The notes beneath the pieces are model-generated. The model saw only the letters and a list, made by a program, of their open reading frames with translations, did no database searches and was not told where the DNA came from. Position numbers and translations under genes: made by a program. A stretch of 64,000 bases of DNA, from assembly GCA_945910005.1 (NCBI GenBank), contig OX246746.1, positions 37,350,305-37,414,304 of the forward strand. Reading direction: 5' to 3'. This DNA is from Isoperla grammatica (Eukaryota > Arthropoda > Insecta > Plecoptera > Perlodidae). Shown here piece after piece: positions 51,905 through 63,596 of this stretch; position 1 is the stretch's first letter; every line of letters starts with the position of its first letter.

Positions 51905-53950
51905 TTAGGGTGGCAAAGGCATGTATGAGCGCCCAGTGCAGGGTAGGGTGGCTTGTATGTGCGCCCAGTGCAGGGTAGGGTGGCATGTATATGCGCCCAG
52001 TGCCGGGTAGGGTGGCTTGTATGTGCGCCCAGTACAGGGTAGGGTGGCATGTATGTGCGCCCAGTGCAGGATAGGGTGGCTTGTATGTGCGCCCAGTGCA
52101 GGGTAGGGTGGCTTGTATGTGCGCCCAGTACAGGGTAGGGTGGCATGTATGTGCGCCCAGTGCAGGATAGGGTGGCTTGTATGTGCGCCCAGTGCAGGGT
52201 AGGGTGGCTTGTATGAGCGCCCAGTGCAGGGTAGGGTGGCATGTATGTGCGCCCAGTGCAGGGTAGGGTGGCTTGTATGTGCGCCCAGTGCAGGGTAGCG
52301 TGGCTTGTATGTGCGCCCAGTGCGGGGTAGGGTGGCTTGTATGTGCGCCCAGTGCAGGGTAGGGTGGCTTGTATGTGCGCCCAGTGCAGGGTAGGCTGGC
52401 ATGTATGTGCGCCCAGTGCAGGGTAGGGTGGCTTGTATGTGCGCCCAGTGCAGGGTAGGCTGGCATGTATTTGCACCAGGTGCAGGGTAGGGTGGCTTGT
52501 ATGTGCGCCCAGTGCAGGGTAGGGTGGCATGTATGTGCGCCCAGAGTAGGGTAGGGTGGAATGTATGTGCGCCCAGTGCAGGGTAGGGTGGCATGTATGT
52601 GCGCCTAGTGCAGGATAGGGTGGCATGTATGTGCGCCCAGTGCAGGGTAGGTTGGCATGTATGTGCGCCCAGTGCAGGGTAGGGTGGCTTGTATGTGCGC
52701 ACAGTGCAGGGTAGGGTGGCTTGTATGTGCGCCCAGTACAGGGTAGGGTGGCATGTATGAGCGCCCAGTGCAGGGTAGGGTGGCATGTATGTGCGCCTAG
52801 TGCAGGATAGGGTGGCATGTATGTGCGCCCAGTGCAGGGTAGGGTTGCATGTATGTGCGCCCAGTGCAGGGTAGGGTGGCTTGTATGTGCGCCCAGTGCA
52901 GAGTAGGGTGGCTTGTATGAGCGCCCAGTGCAGGGTAGGGTGGCATGTATGAGCGCCCAGTGCAGGGTAGGGTGGCTTGTATGTGCGCCCAGTGCAGGGT
53001 AGGGTGGCTTGTATGTGCGCCCAGTGCAGGGTAGGGTGGCTTGTATGTGCGCCCAGTGCAGGGTAGGGTGGCATGTATGTGCGCCCAGTGCAGGGTAGGG
53101 TGGCTTGTATGTGCGCCCAGTGCAGGGTAGGCTGGCATTTATTTGCACCCAGTGCAGGTTGGGTTGGCTTATATGAGCGCCCAGTGCAGGGTAGGCTGGC
53201 ATGTATTTGCACCCAGTGCAGGGTAGGGTGGCATGTATGTGCGCCCAGTGCAGGGTAGGGTGGCTTGTTTGTGCGCCCAGTGCAGGGTAGGGTGCCTTGT
53301 ATGTGCGCCCAGTGCAGGGTAGGGTGGCTTGTATGTGCGCCCAGTGCAGGGTAGGGTGGCTTGTATGTGCGCCCAGTGCAGGGTAGGGTGGCTTGTATGT
53401 GCACCCAGTGCAGGGTAGGGTGGCTTGTATGTGCGCCCAGTGCAGGGTAGGGTGGCTTGTATGAGCGCCCAGTGCAGGTTAGGGTGGCTTGTATGTGCAC
53501 CCAGTGCAGGGTAGGGTGGCTTGTATGTGCGCCCAGTGCAGGGTAGGGTGGCTTGTATGTGCACCCAGTGCAGGGTAGGGTGGCTTGTATGTGCGCCCAG
53601 TGCAGGGTAGGGTGGCATGTATGAGCGCCCAGTGCAGGGTAGGGTGGCTTGTATGTGCGCCCAGTGCAGGGTAGGGTGGCATGTATGAGCGCCCAGTGCA
53701 GGGTAGGGTGGCTTGTATGTGCACCCAGTGCAGGGTAGGGTGGCTTGTATGTGCGCCCAGTGCAGGGTAGGGTGGCATGTATGAGCGCCCAGTGCAGGGT
53801 AGGGTAGCTTGTATGTGCGCCCAGTGCAGGGTAGGGTGGCTTGTATGTGCGCCCAGTGCAGGGTAGGATGGCTTGTATGTGCGCCCAGTGCAGGGTAGGG
53901 TGGCTTGTATGTGCGCCCAGTGCAGGGTAGGGTGGCTTGTATGTGCACTG
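51905..53950. repeat. 32-bp G-rich minisatellite, about 64 copies
   Basis: The unit contains GCCCAGTGCAGGGTAGGGTG and GCTTGTATGTGC, with A/T variation at GGCATGT/GGCTTGT. The minus strand lacks stops in all frames, so it reads as proline/histidine-rich pseudo-proteins of up to 715 codons that cycle every 32 residues. Confidence 0.96.
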
Positions 53951-56583
53951 GGTGTCAATGGTGGTATGTATGCCCGCAGAATCCTGTTTGTAGCTGCCGC
54001 TAACAGACTGGCCGGAAACCATCAGCTGTCTCGCATGAAAGTGATTGTGCACACCTCACAGGACAGACTGGGTCCGAACCCGGAACTGATTGACTCAACG
54101 AACGGGAAAACCTCAGCTCACAGTACAGAGAAGAGAAATGTGGACCAGCAGTTCTCCTTATTACAGTGATTTATTCTATGAGTAATTAATTTCTCGTCTG
54201 GATAAAGGTAAAAAGCCGAGGTTAGGTAACGTAGCAAGTCCAGAAGAAAGTCAGTGTGGCAACATCCTCATGAGGTTAATTCGTGATGTGTTCGCGATTA
54301 AGAAATTAGCTCAAGGTGATGAAGATAACGAATCTTCTTTCGTAGTTTTATCTTCTTCGCAAGATTCGTGTGGGTGAGAGACAACACCACATCTATTAAA
54401 GATTGAGCCTGAAAGTAAACACAAATAATTATTGTGAGACGGATGAGAAAAAGTGACAACACGAGTAACCAAATAGTGGCCACGCGAAACTAATTACTGT
54501 TATTATTGAAGCAAGGACGCGCGAAACATTAATAAACAAAAATATTCATTGGTGCTCAGTAATTTTAATTGGTTGTGATGGAATATCTCCTATTAGGTAT
54601 TACGACAAGAAGCAATTTTATCGAAATTAGCGTTAGCTGTTGCATCATCACTTGTCTTATATTCCTCAAGTACCACACGCACCCGCACTCGTTGCAAATG
54701 CAGTTTTGAATTGATTACGCGTGGGAATGAATACAACGTAGATGCAATTGTCAACTCTTGCAAGTTCTGATTCCCAGAGTGATTATAATAATTATTACAA
54801 ACATTATTTTATAGAAACAAAAAATCAATATTTATAAAGATTCGGGTACTTTTTACTATAGCTTCCGTGAAACTGTGAGAGTGGTTGATAAAATAGGAAG
54901 TGGTTCCTAAAGATGAATGGACTTGACGAGGACTGAGACAATAAGATGCAATGCGTGTGATCCTTGTACACAGGGGGGCAGTATTGTTTGTTTTAGCGCA
55001 TACAAAGTAAAAACAACGAATCGATAATGCTATCGATTACTATTTTAGTTATTATTATCGCTTAATCGACTCGATCAGCTTCTAATATATTGTATGATAC
55101 TCGTTTCTATCCCCCTCCCTTAATGAAAACCTTGACGTTCTGTTTAATAAAACTAGCGAGATGTGATGAATGATATCAAATACCGCCCATTACTTTATAC
55201 TGTCCCCAAGGGTATCATTTTAGAGATAATGGCTGTCATGGGACAAACAAAGCTGAGAAAGTCGGAAAAGCGGAACTAATTTCGGCTTGCTGACATAATG
55301 ACAGTCATCAGTGCAAGATCAAGGAAGTGAGAAGTTGCCACTTGATTACGAGATGATCTTCGAAGAATCCATCCGGGAAGACACTTAAAAGCAGAGCATC
55401 TTACAAAAGTATCGCTGAAAAGAAGTGACATTTCCCCTGAGCATGATTTGACCATCAGGCCTATGACAAACATTAATTTATTAAATAATGAGATACTGTT
55501 ATTTGTCACGACTATGGAGATGCAATTCGGCACTGTTACCGTGGGGATACTAACGGCAAGATAATGGTACTGTTAGTTTACCAGGTAATATTTCAGTATT
55601 ATGAACAAATCTTAGAATCACGATTTTGCTTCTATCGACAACTTCACGCTCTATAACCACGTAGTTAATTTGTTATCTGTGCCCTAACGAAGGTTCTGTC
55701 TCCACTATACTTACTCAGTGTCACAGCCGATAAAGAAGTTGTCTTCGCTGGAGAACTCTTTTAAATTGATTCTGGTGCGTGAATTTCTCTCATCAGGGAA
55801 TGTTTTCTGCGCTAATAAGCAACGCGCTACCGCTATTTCGGACGCCTATAAATAAACTTTACCTACAGATAAAACGCTGCTGTGTATCTGGTCCCATAAA
55901 TGTGAAACAGTGTTCAAATACATCTTTCAGTTACTAGTTCATGTCTGTAAGGAGAGTATACAGGAAATAACCGATACTGCTATAATCTTCTTGTCACCCT
56001 TTGGAAGATGGTCTCTTCTCTTAAACTATCATTAGCTATATAATGATTAGCGGAAATAGTTGAAAAACATTACAAGTTACACACATTTCGAAACAGCCAG
56101 TTATTGAACGATATTCAGGTTACCGTGTGCTGTAACAAGTGAGAATTATCCCACATTTCCTGTTTATAGCGTCGTCTCGTGTTGAGGAACTGACAACTAG
56201 CAGTATACCTTATTTACTATCTCCTTATCTGCTTACTGCAGGACCCTACATATAATTCCCTTGCGTATCACATTTTACAAACAACGAAGAAGGTTCGTTC
56301 TGTTTGTGCGAATATTTAAATACGCAATTGTTATTCTCATTTTGGTTCTACATTTTAAATATCGCTAAAAATCATAATAGAGAGAAAATAATGGGCCATA
56401 TGAGCACAATAGCGCGGTAAAATTCAAACAACGTTTCGCCTGAGGAGTGGTTGCAGACCCAGGCAGAAAAAATACCAATTTTATACATCAATGTAACAAA
56501 TTATGCTATGAAATGCGGAATTATCGAATAAGAAAAAGTGAATTAAATTGAATTCCCTGGCAGGTTTATATTTTAGTTTTTCC
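53951..56583. other. Unrecognised DNA
   Basis: A good 3' splice-like site (TTACTTTCAG) on the minus strand near 54,412 precedes a short open frame, but there is no matching donor or family. Nothing else supported. Confidence 0.35.
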
Positions 56584-56586
56584 ATA

Positions 56587-57538
56587 TAGTCCTTCATTTA
56601 GTATGAAAAACACTCTCACAAAAGGGGGTAAAGGGTTTCATATACCATTCGATTCACAATATTTTGAAAAATAACGTGTTATATGATACTTTCAAATCTG
56701 AGTCGGCGTATAGGCGTCGCGACGCTTTAAAGATGGCCGACGCCTATATTTTCCTCTTACGCAACGGAAGATTGTTACCGCCGTAACTCAAACACTATCA
56801 AACCGATCGCGCTCTTGTTTATTGCATTGTTTTTGCCATACATAGTTGAAAATAAAGAAGTATAAATTTAGGCATTTTTTGGGGGTTTATAGTCTGGTTT
56901 GATAACAAATAGACCAGACTTTCACCTGTTTTTAAGTATTTCAGTGGTTTCGTTTCCCTTGTAGGTCAAAAGTTATTGAAACTATTTTTTGTTATATCGT
57001 ATTAGTATGTCTTATACTATTATAAAACGAATGGCTATCTTCACATTTGAAAACAAAAATTATTGTGGGCATAAAATATTTGTTTATGATTTGGTGTTTG
57101 CCGCTGTCCGCTATTTTACAACGTGAGTGTATTACAAAAGTGCACTTCCGTACATTGTTTAGTCGTATTTTCAATGAAGTCAGATATATCTACCAAAAGT
57201 CATATTTACGAAACATTTAAACAGTTCCATCAGGCAAATTTGACTAAGTACAGTCACATTTAAAAAATAGACCTCGGTGAAATTTCCTTACTTAATGCAA
57301 TGTTAGTAATTATGTTATTTTCGTCTCTCAAGACAATCCAAATTAATTCCTGCACTCACACTTGACGCCACAATTAACGAAATTTGATGTAAACAGTCAG
57401 GTTTGATGAAAATAGACCTTTTAACCGAGACAAATAATTACAACTACTCGTTCAATATTATACCCTCGGAAATTGTTGTACCCCTTCTCTAAAATCATTC
57501 AAAAGCTAATTCTAAAAAACATGAATAGTTATATGCAT
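56587..57538 (+). repeat. Left terminal inverted repeat of the Academ-like element
   Basis: Pairs with the right repeat over its full length. Shared landmarks, outside to inside: AAAACACTCTCACAAAAGG, TTTCATATACCATTCGATTC, GTTACCGCCGTAACTCAAAC on the right strand, AAACAGGTGAAAGTCTGGTC (inverted), TTTGATGTAAAC and ATAGTTATATGCAT. Divergence is scattered, with small indels. Confidence 0.88.
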
Positions 57539-57999
57539 AAGAAGGTAGATTTACGAATTATGTTTTATGAAAATAGACCTTTTTGACTAAATTCATTGAT
57601 ATTTGGGCTTAACGTCTCATATTTTTGCAACGTGGCCAATCGAGACAATGAGTGGGTGAAATATGAAGATCATTGTGGGTGATTAGAGGTAAAGGGGCAA
57701 CTTAAACTTAAGGGTTTAAGGACTTACTTGAAAGGATAGTATGGATATAGACATTCTATACTACAAATGCAAATTAGTAAATAAGTAATGGGTGAGTAAT
57801 ACTATATTACTAAAATTGTTTCGGATATGAATTGACATCTATTTTTCTTGTCTTGTATGTCTTGATCTTCATGATTGAGTAGTAGTATAGACATGTTACC
57901 TGCAAATAAATACACATTCATTATATGAAACTTGAATATAGATGAAAAACAATAATATTGTAATAATTTAATTAGCTCACCATCCCTCACGACTAGCAT
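57539..57999. other. 3' non-coding part of the Academ-like element
   Basis: Lies between the left inverted repeat and the Cys-rich tail. No coding signal on either strand. Confidence 0.5.
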
Positions 58000-58283
58000 T
58001 GTTTTTTGCAGAAAGTTCGTCTTCTGACTCTTCTGAATCCATAGACTCTTCTATATTATCATCATCATTGTCATCTTGTTATTGTTCTTCTTCTTCTTCG
58101 TTGTCTTGGAAATTGGAGCAGGTTAGAATTTTGCACATGTCTGCACCTCAGGCCATTAGTGATGCAGCAGCATGTTAATGGGAGACATTGACGCGAGCAT
58201 GTACATGATAAGAGCTCGAGAACGCCCACAGGTGCTGGATCACAACTCATCCAGTCGATTTCTAGTTGATTATCAGTGCTCAT
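58000..58283 (-). pseudogene. Cys-rich C-terminus and acidic tail of the Academ-like element
   Basis: The segment reads APVGVLELLSCTCSRQCLPL, then TCCCITNGLRC; after a one-base shift, DMCKILTCSN and an acidic NEEEEEQ-type tail follow. The spaced cysteines (CxC, C, CxC, C, C, C) fit the Cys8 zinc finger I recall for Academ proteins. The frameshift between GLRC and DMCK, and a stop in the acidic tail, show decay. Confidence 0.6.
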
Positions 58284-58377
58284 CTTCCAGCCGTGTTTAT
58301 CTGGTGGTGGTATATTTGGTTGGCGTTCCAGTGCTCAAAACCATATACCAGCTTGGTAAATGGCTCTGATGATATGT

Positions 58378-59489
58378 TTATGAAGTACATTTTGACAAGG
58401 TGGTAGATTTTGCGATTCTCTGACCTTTCTTCGCTGTGAAAATTGAATATCTTAGTCTGTTTATGTCCATTGCCTTCTTTCCTCCATACAACATGCAAAT
58501 AAACCCATCGATATCTTTGAGAGTGTTTGATGAACTCATCTCAAAATCATGGCCAAGTTTCGACATGGTAAGTGCCAGTGAGCTGGATTTCATTACAAGT
58601 TTGGCGGCCGATGATTTTCCTTTGCCAGCGAAAGCACTTATGGAATCGCAGCCTGTAATAGCATGCATACCCAGCAGTGCTCTACTAACATCAGTCCCTA
58701 ATGTGGGATGTAAACTTCTGTCATATCGATGCATTTCTGTCTGTTGTGAGTTCCTGATTTAATGATGACTTGTGCAAGCTTTCCATTAATTGTTACATGA
58801 TGTAATGCAAGAACGGCCACATCTGTATCGTCACAGTTAATTACTTTATTGGAATATTCAGAAGTTGCAGCGTGATGTGCGCGGAGAAAAAGCCGTGTAT
58901 CAGCTTCTTCCTGAGATGATTGAAGCTCATCTACTTCGCTAATTATCCGAGAAGTTAGACGGTAGCATTTGCTGGCGCAAGTTACATACAGCACTCTGTC
59001 ACCAAGCAAGTTCCTCCAGTTTCATATGGTATGAGACGCTAATATATTGTGGAATCTTGGGAGCGGTGTTGATTCACTTCTTCTGGCTCTCTCTGCATTT
59101 TTGATTGATACGTCTTAAAATACATCAAACACCATGTCAATTCTTTGTGCACTTTTCAAATCTTTCATCATTCGGTTGAACAACCGTGAAGACACATCAT
59201 CAAATGTACGAACAGTGTCTGGAAGCTTTTGCACTAAGCTCATTCCGTCTATTAAGTAGGCATTGGCAATTGGCATATCTTGATTCTCGAGGATTTTGGC
59301 ATCTTTCAGTAAGACTTTCATCAGACTTGATTTCTGTGTCTTTCGAGGGGTGCCATCGGCTGAAGCTACTAGTGCCCATGGTAAAGGGCCGAGTGGATGG
59401 CTAAGGACCGCTCTCATGTCTAGTCTTCTGTTCTGAGCAACCAATGTCATGTGTGCAAATAAGCCCCTATCAACACGAAGTATTACCAC
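58378..59489 (-). pseudogene. XPG/FEN1-like nuclease domain of the Academ-like element, broken
   Basis: Blocks match the FEN1/XPG plan in order. IDGMSLVQKL (Asp codon at 59,249) corresponds to the first catalytic Asp of XPG-N. IDMVFDVF (Asp at 59,126) corresponds to the VFDG motif and is followed by SIKNAERARR. SSQEEADTRL (from 58,916) corresponds to the catalytic EAEA pair. DDTDVAVLAL (58,829) corresponds to the DxD pair. HAITGCDSISAFAGKGK (Asp at 58,647) corresponds to the GCD...GIGPK helix-hairpin-helix. All the acidic positions are kept. Breaks: an in-frame TAA at about 59,113, then frame changes near 59,020 and 58,720. The domain lies downstream of the transposase blocks, apparently once part of one polyprotein. 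Confidence 0.7.
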
Positions 59490-60537
59490 TTTGTCCTTTG
59501 TTTTAAACGTTTTACTTTTTTTATACCTGTGAATGTTTTCAGTTTCAATCTTTTTAAGGTTGGTATTCCTTGACTGCTAGCTTCATTTGAGCCCAAAAGG
59601 TATTTCTCTCTGTATTCCAAGTAATGGGATTCACCTCTATCTCTTGCTTACAGTATGTCTTGGGTTGTTTTGGCATCAGCCAACACGCCAGTCGATATAC
59701 TGATGAGCGCTGAGTCTTCAAATGGGTTGTTCCAATCTTTCTGCATAATGTCAGACAGACCTAGAACAGCTGCTTTGTCTTGTTTAATCCTAAATGTCGA
59801 TAGGTCAGTGTGCACGATGGATCTTGATTGGTGGCAGTCGGTGAACTTTCGAAACAGTTGTAAATATGATGCTCGTACATCTGAGTTGAGGTAGAAACGG
59901 TCAACAGGCGCTTGGCGTAACTAAATCCGCTGGTTCCGCTACATCCTTGGGTATCCTTGTTGACAGTTTCTTCTATTCCCTGGTCAACAGGAATGCGACC
60001 AAATGGGTTGTCAGATTGCAACTGTATGCTAAAGTTGCCGGCTTAAAACGCTTGATGCACATTGGGGTGTCTATTTTTAAGATTCATCATATCTGCCAGG
60101 TAGATTGGAAGATATTTGGCGAAATTTAAATGGTCGTATGCAAAGCACCAAGGTATCACATCTCTAATCCCATCCAAATACATTTCCCAGTCGCCAATCC
60201 TAGTAGCTCGAATCAGAGTAAGTAGTGTTCCTACCATATCCAAATAGGTGGACCAGAAGGCTGACAAGTCACCGTTTTCTTCTCGAAGAATATCTAGATA
60301 TTCAGAGAAATTAGCAAAGACGGCAGTAAACGCATCACACAGAAGTATTGCTTCATATTTATCGGAATCAATAGGTGACTTATCATTCGCCATCAGAATC
60401 TTATTTTTTACGACACTAATGTGAGGAATAACGGAATGGAACATGTCTTCTGCATTATCTTCAAATGCCTGAAATGCTAGGGACATTAGTGCTGAAAAAG
60501 TTTGAAAGGGTCTTTTCCATAAAAATTGATTCGTCAA
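59490..60537 (-). pseudogene. Academ-like transposase region, broken
   Basis: Minus-strand segments give, in order, LLTLIRATRIGDWEMYLDGI, RDVIPWCFAYDHLNFAKYLP, NPFGRIPVDQGIEETVNKDT and, after shifts, VHTDLSTFRIKQDKAAVLG and WNNPFEDSALISISTGVLAD. These blocks occur in the same order in a large family of uncharacterised invertebrate proteins that I believe are Academ transposases. The reading frame changes at about 60,030, again near 59,890, and further on near 59,520. The first 164 codons (60,537-60,043) are open without a break. Nothing N-terminal to them is present before the inverted repeat begins, so the protein is truncated as well as shifted. Confidence 0.65.
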
Positions 60538-60548
60538 TGTACCTAATA

Positions 60549-61518
60549 ATGCATGTAACTATAAATAGTTTTGCAGAATATGTTTTCGAGTGACTTTAGA
60601 AAAGAGAAAAATCAATTTCAGCGGGTATAATTGTGCTGTTATTGAACGAGTAGTTGTAATTATTTGTCTTGGTTAAAAGGTCTATTTTGATCAAACCTGA
60701 CGGTTTACATCAAATTTCGTTAATTGTGGCGTCAAGTGTGGGTGTAGGAATTAATTTGGATTGTCTTGAAAGACGAAAATAACATTACTAACATTGCATT
60801 AAGTAAAGAAATTTCACGGAGGTCTATTTTTTTAATGTGACTGTACTTAGTCAAATTTGCCTGACGGAACTGTTTAAATGTTTCGTAAATATGACTTTTG
60901 GTAGATATATCTGACTTCATTGAAAATACGACTAACCAATGTACGGAAGTGTACTTTTGTAATACACTCACGTTGTAAAATAGCGGACAGGGCGCGCAAC
61001 ACCAAATCATAAACAAATATTTTGTGCCCACAATAATTTTTGTTTTCAAATTTGAAGATAGCCATTCGTTTTATAATAATATAAGACATACTAATACGAT
61101 ATAACAAAAAATAGTTTCAATAACGTGAGACCTACAAGGGAAACGAAACCACTGAAATACTTAAAAACAGGTGAAAGTCTGGTCTATTTGTTATCAAACC
61201 AGACTATTAACCCCCAAAAATGCCTAAATTTATACTTATTTATTTTAAACAATTAATGGCAAAAACAATGCATTAAACAACGGCGCGATCGGTTTGATAG
61301 TGTTTGAGTTACGGCGGTAACAATCTTCCGTTGCCTAAGAGGAAAATATAGGCGTTGGCCATCTTTAAAGCGTCGCGATGCCTATACGCCGACTCAGATT
61401 TAAAAGTATCATATTACACGTTATTCTTCAAAATATTGTGAATCGAATGGTATATGAAACCCTTTGCCTCCTTTTGTGAGAGTGTTTTGCCCTTTTTTGC
61501 TGATCAAATAAAGGACTA
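60549..61518 (-). repeat. Right terminal inverted repeat of the Academ-like element
   Basis: Inverted copy of 56,587-57,538. The outer end carries about 10 extra bases (around 61,484-61,500) relative to the left end. The inner end lies 12 bp before the first readable coding segment. Confidence 0.88.
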
Positions 61519-61621
61519 ATAGTTTAAAATGAATAATACAGATATATAAATACCGGAGATGTTAATATTGAAATATTCTCGGAGAGATCTGAAGAAAAGT
61601 GCACAAGATGGATGTGGAAAG

Positions 61622-61791
<170 letters not shown>

Positions 61792-61794
<3 letters not shown>

Positions 61795-63430
61795 TTATCC
61801 ATGTCATCAAAGGAAGGATAACGAAATAAGAAGAGTTTGAAATTTACGAAGACAACCGAATTGGAGTAATGGACGAAGAAGACGTATACAAATATCTAGG
61901 ATTTGCGCAGGCTAAACAAATTGATCATAAACTGATAAAAAGTAAATTAATTTCTGCATACAAGAAACGAATAGGATCCATTTTAAAAACACAACTGAAT
62001 GGTAAAAACAAGATCAAAGCAATTAACACTTATGCTATACCGGTACTTACATATTCATTCGGAAATATTAATTGGACACAGACAGAAATTCATGCCCTGG
62101 AAATTCTCACCCGCACAACATTCACCAAATACAGAAGTCATCACCCTAAGTCAGCAATAGAAAGAATGACTCTACCGAGAGAAAAAGGGGGGAGAGGCTT
62201 GATTGATTTAAACAATTTATATTATCAACAAATTGAAATTCTAAGAAAGTACTTTTAAACAAAATGTCCACATTCACAACTTCATAGAGCTATATAATCG
62301 GCAGAAAAGTCGCTTTCTCTCCTCAATTTAAATGACAGAAATTTAAACTTGCTTCAAAATATAACTTCTGACACAGCAAAGGAGGTAAGGATATCAGAAA
62401 AGACTTTACATAGCAGACATTATAAAGAACTTCTTAAGGATAACGTCGATAGGGTAGCATCGAACAAATGGTTTACGTCCGGGGCAATTTTTAGCGAAAC
62501 AGAGGGATTTATGATCGCTTTTCAAGATAAAGTAATCAAGACTAACAATTACAAAAAATACACACTGAAAGACGTCACAGTGGAAGATAAATGTAGAAAA
62601 TGTTATATGAACGGCGAAACAATTGAACATATCGTATCTGGGTTCAAAATGCTGTGTCACATAGATTATCTTTATAGGCATAACCAAGTTGCAAACATTA
62701 TACATAAAAAATTAGCCATAAATTATAAACTTATAAACACAACCACTGCGTATTACAAATACAAGCCTGAAAAGGTATTAGATAGTAAAGACTACAAATT
62801 ATATTACGACCGGGCAGTTATAACAGACCAAACCATACATCACAATAGACCGGATATTATACTTATTGACAAGAAGAAACAAGAAACGATTTTAATTGAT
62901 GTTGCTGTCCCTTTATGCCACAATGTAGAGACAACTTGTAGAGAAAAGATAAACAAATGTAAGGAGTTATCTATTGAAATAAAAAGGTTATGGAAGCAGA
63001 ATAATGTAACTGTTGTACCGTTAATTATATCAGCAAATTGTATTGTTCCGCGTAAACTCCATGACAGTATTAAACTAATTGGTCTCCAACCGAACATATA
63101 CATCAAGATGCAAAAAGCAATAATTTTAAACACGTGTAGGATAGTGCGAAAAATTTTGAACTTAGAAGAATGAAGACTTCAAGAAGTTGTCCATCCTGAT
63201 GGTGGTTTTCGTGGTTTCCACCGTACGAAGAGCGAATGCTGGGATGAGTACAAATCGGCCACGACCGTACATAGCATCCACAGTTTGGTTTGGAAAAATA
63301 ATATGGACAATGATATATTTAATTAGTTCTAAATAGACTTAAATAAGGTAAACACATGGAAATACTTGACATTTATGTCCGTACAACATGTTAACGCCAG
63401 TTTTGACCGAGTTTGTATGTATTGCAACAA
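61792..63430 (+). mobile_element. R4/Dong-like non-LTR retrotransposon, 5'-truncated copy 2
   Basis: Starts about 150 bp further into the element than copy 1, losing the catalytic DD box. One frame can be followed from 61,800 to 63,170 with three in-frame stops (near 61,829, 62,256 and 62,297). The last 274 codons (62,349-63,170) are open and hold a zinc-knuckle region (CRKCYMNGETIEHIVSG, with the last Cys replaced by Phe) and the restriction-like endonuclease signature RPDIILIDKKKQ...ILIDVAVP. The 3' untranslated region ends GCAACAATAAA and runs into (TAA)n. It is better preserved than copy 1, but dead. Confidence 0.82.

Positions 63431-63596
<166 letters not shown>

Larger units (their letters stand above)
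56587..61518 (-). mobile_element. Academ-like DNA transposon with about 0.95-kb terminal inverted repeats, inactive
   Basis: The two ends are long inverted copies of each other (56,587-57,538 and 60,549-61,518), starting TAGTCCTTYATTT. ATA lies directly outside each end (56,584-56,586 and 61,519-61,521), a candidate 3-bp target duplication. Between them the minus strand holds a broken transposase-like region, an XPG/FEN1-like nuclease and a Cys-rich tail in that order. As I recall it, Academ elements have 3-4-bp duplications and encode an XPG nuclease and a Cys8 zinc finger, which fits. Frameshifts and at least one stop make this copy inactive, and the transposase N-terminus seems to be missing because the coding remains start at the inner edge of the right repeat. 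Confidence 0.75.

Noticed and set aside
51811..54052. Open frames of 463 and 715 codons on the minus strand, proline- and histidine-rich
   Set aside because: They are translations of the 32-bp array; the repeat has no stop in any frame and several overlapping frames are equally open.
54298..54483. Minus-strand frame starting MATIWLLVLSLFL as a possible signal peptide, with a good TTACTTTCAG acceptor inside
   Set aside because: The start is a GTG, the acceptor would remove the hydrophobic part, and no donor or joining exon was found.
56992..57174. Small frames inside the long inverted repeats of the Academ-like element, present on both sides
   Set aside because: The two arms have different breaks and no recognisable motif; they are non-coding repeat sequence.
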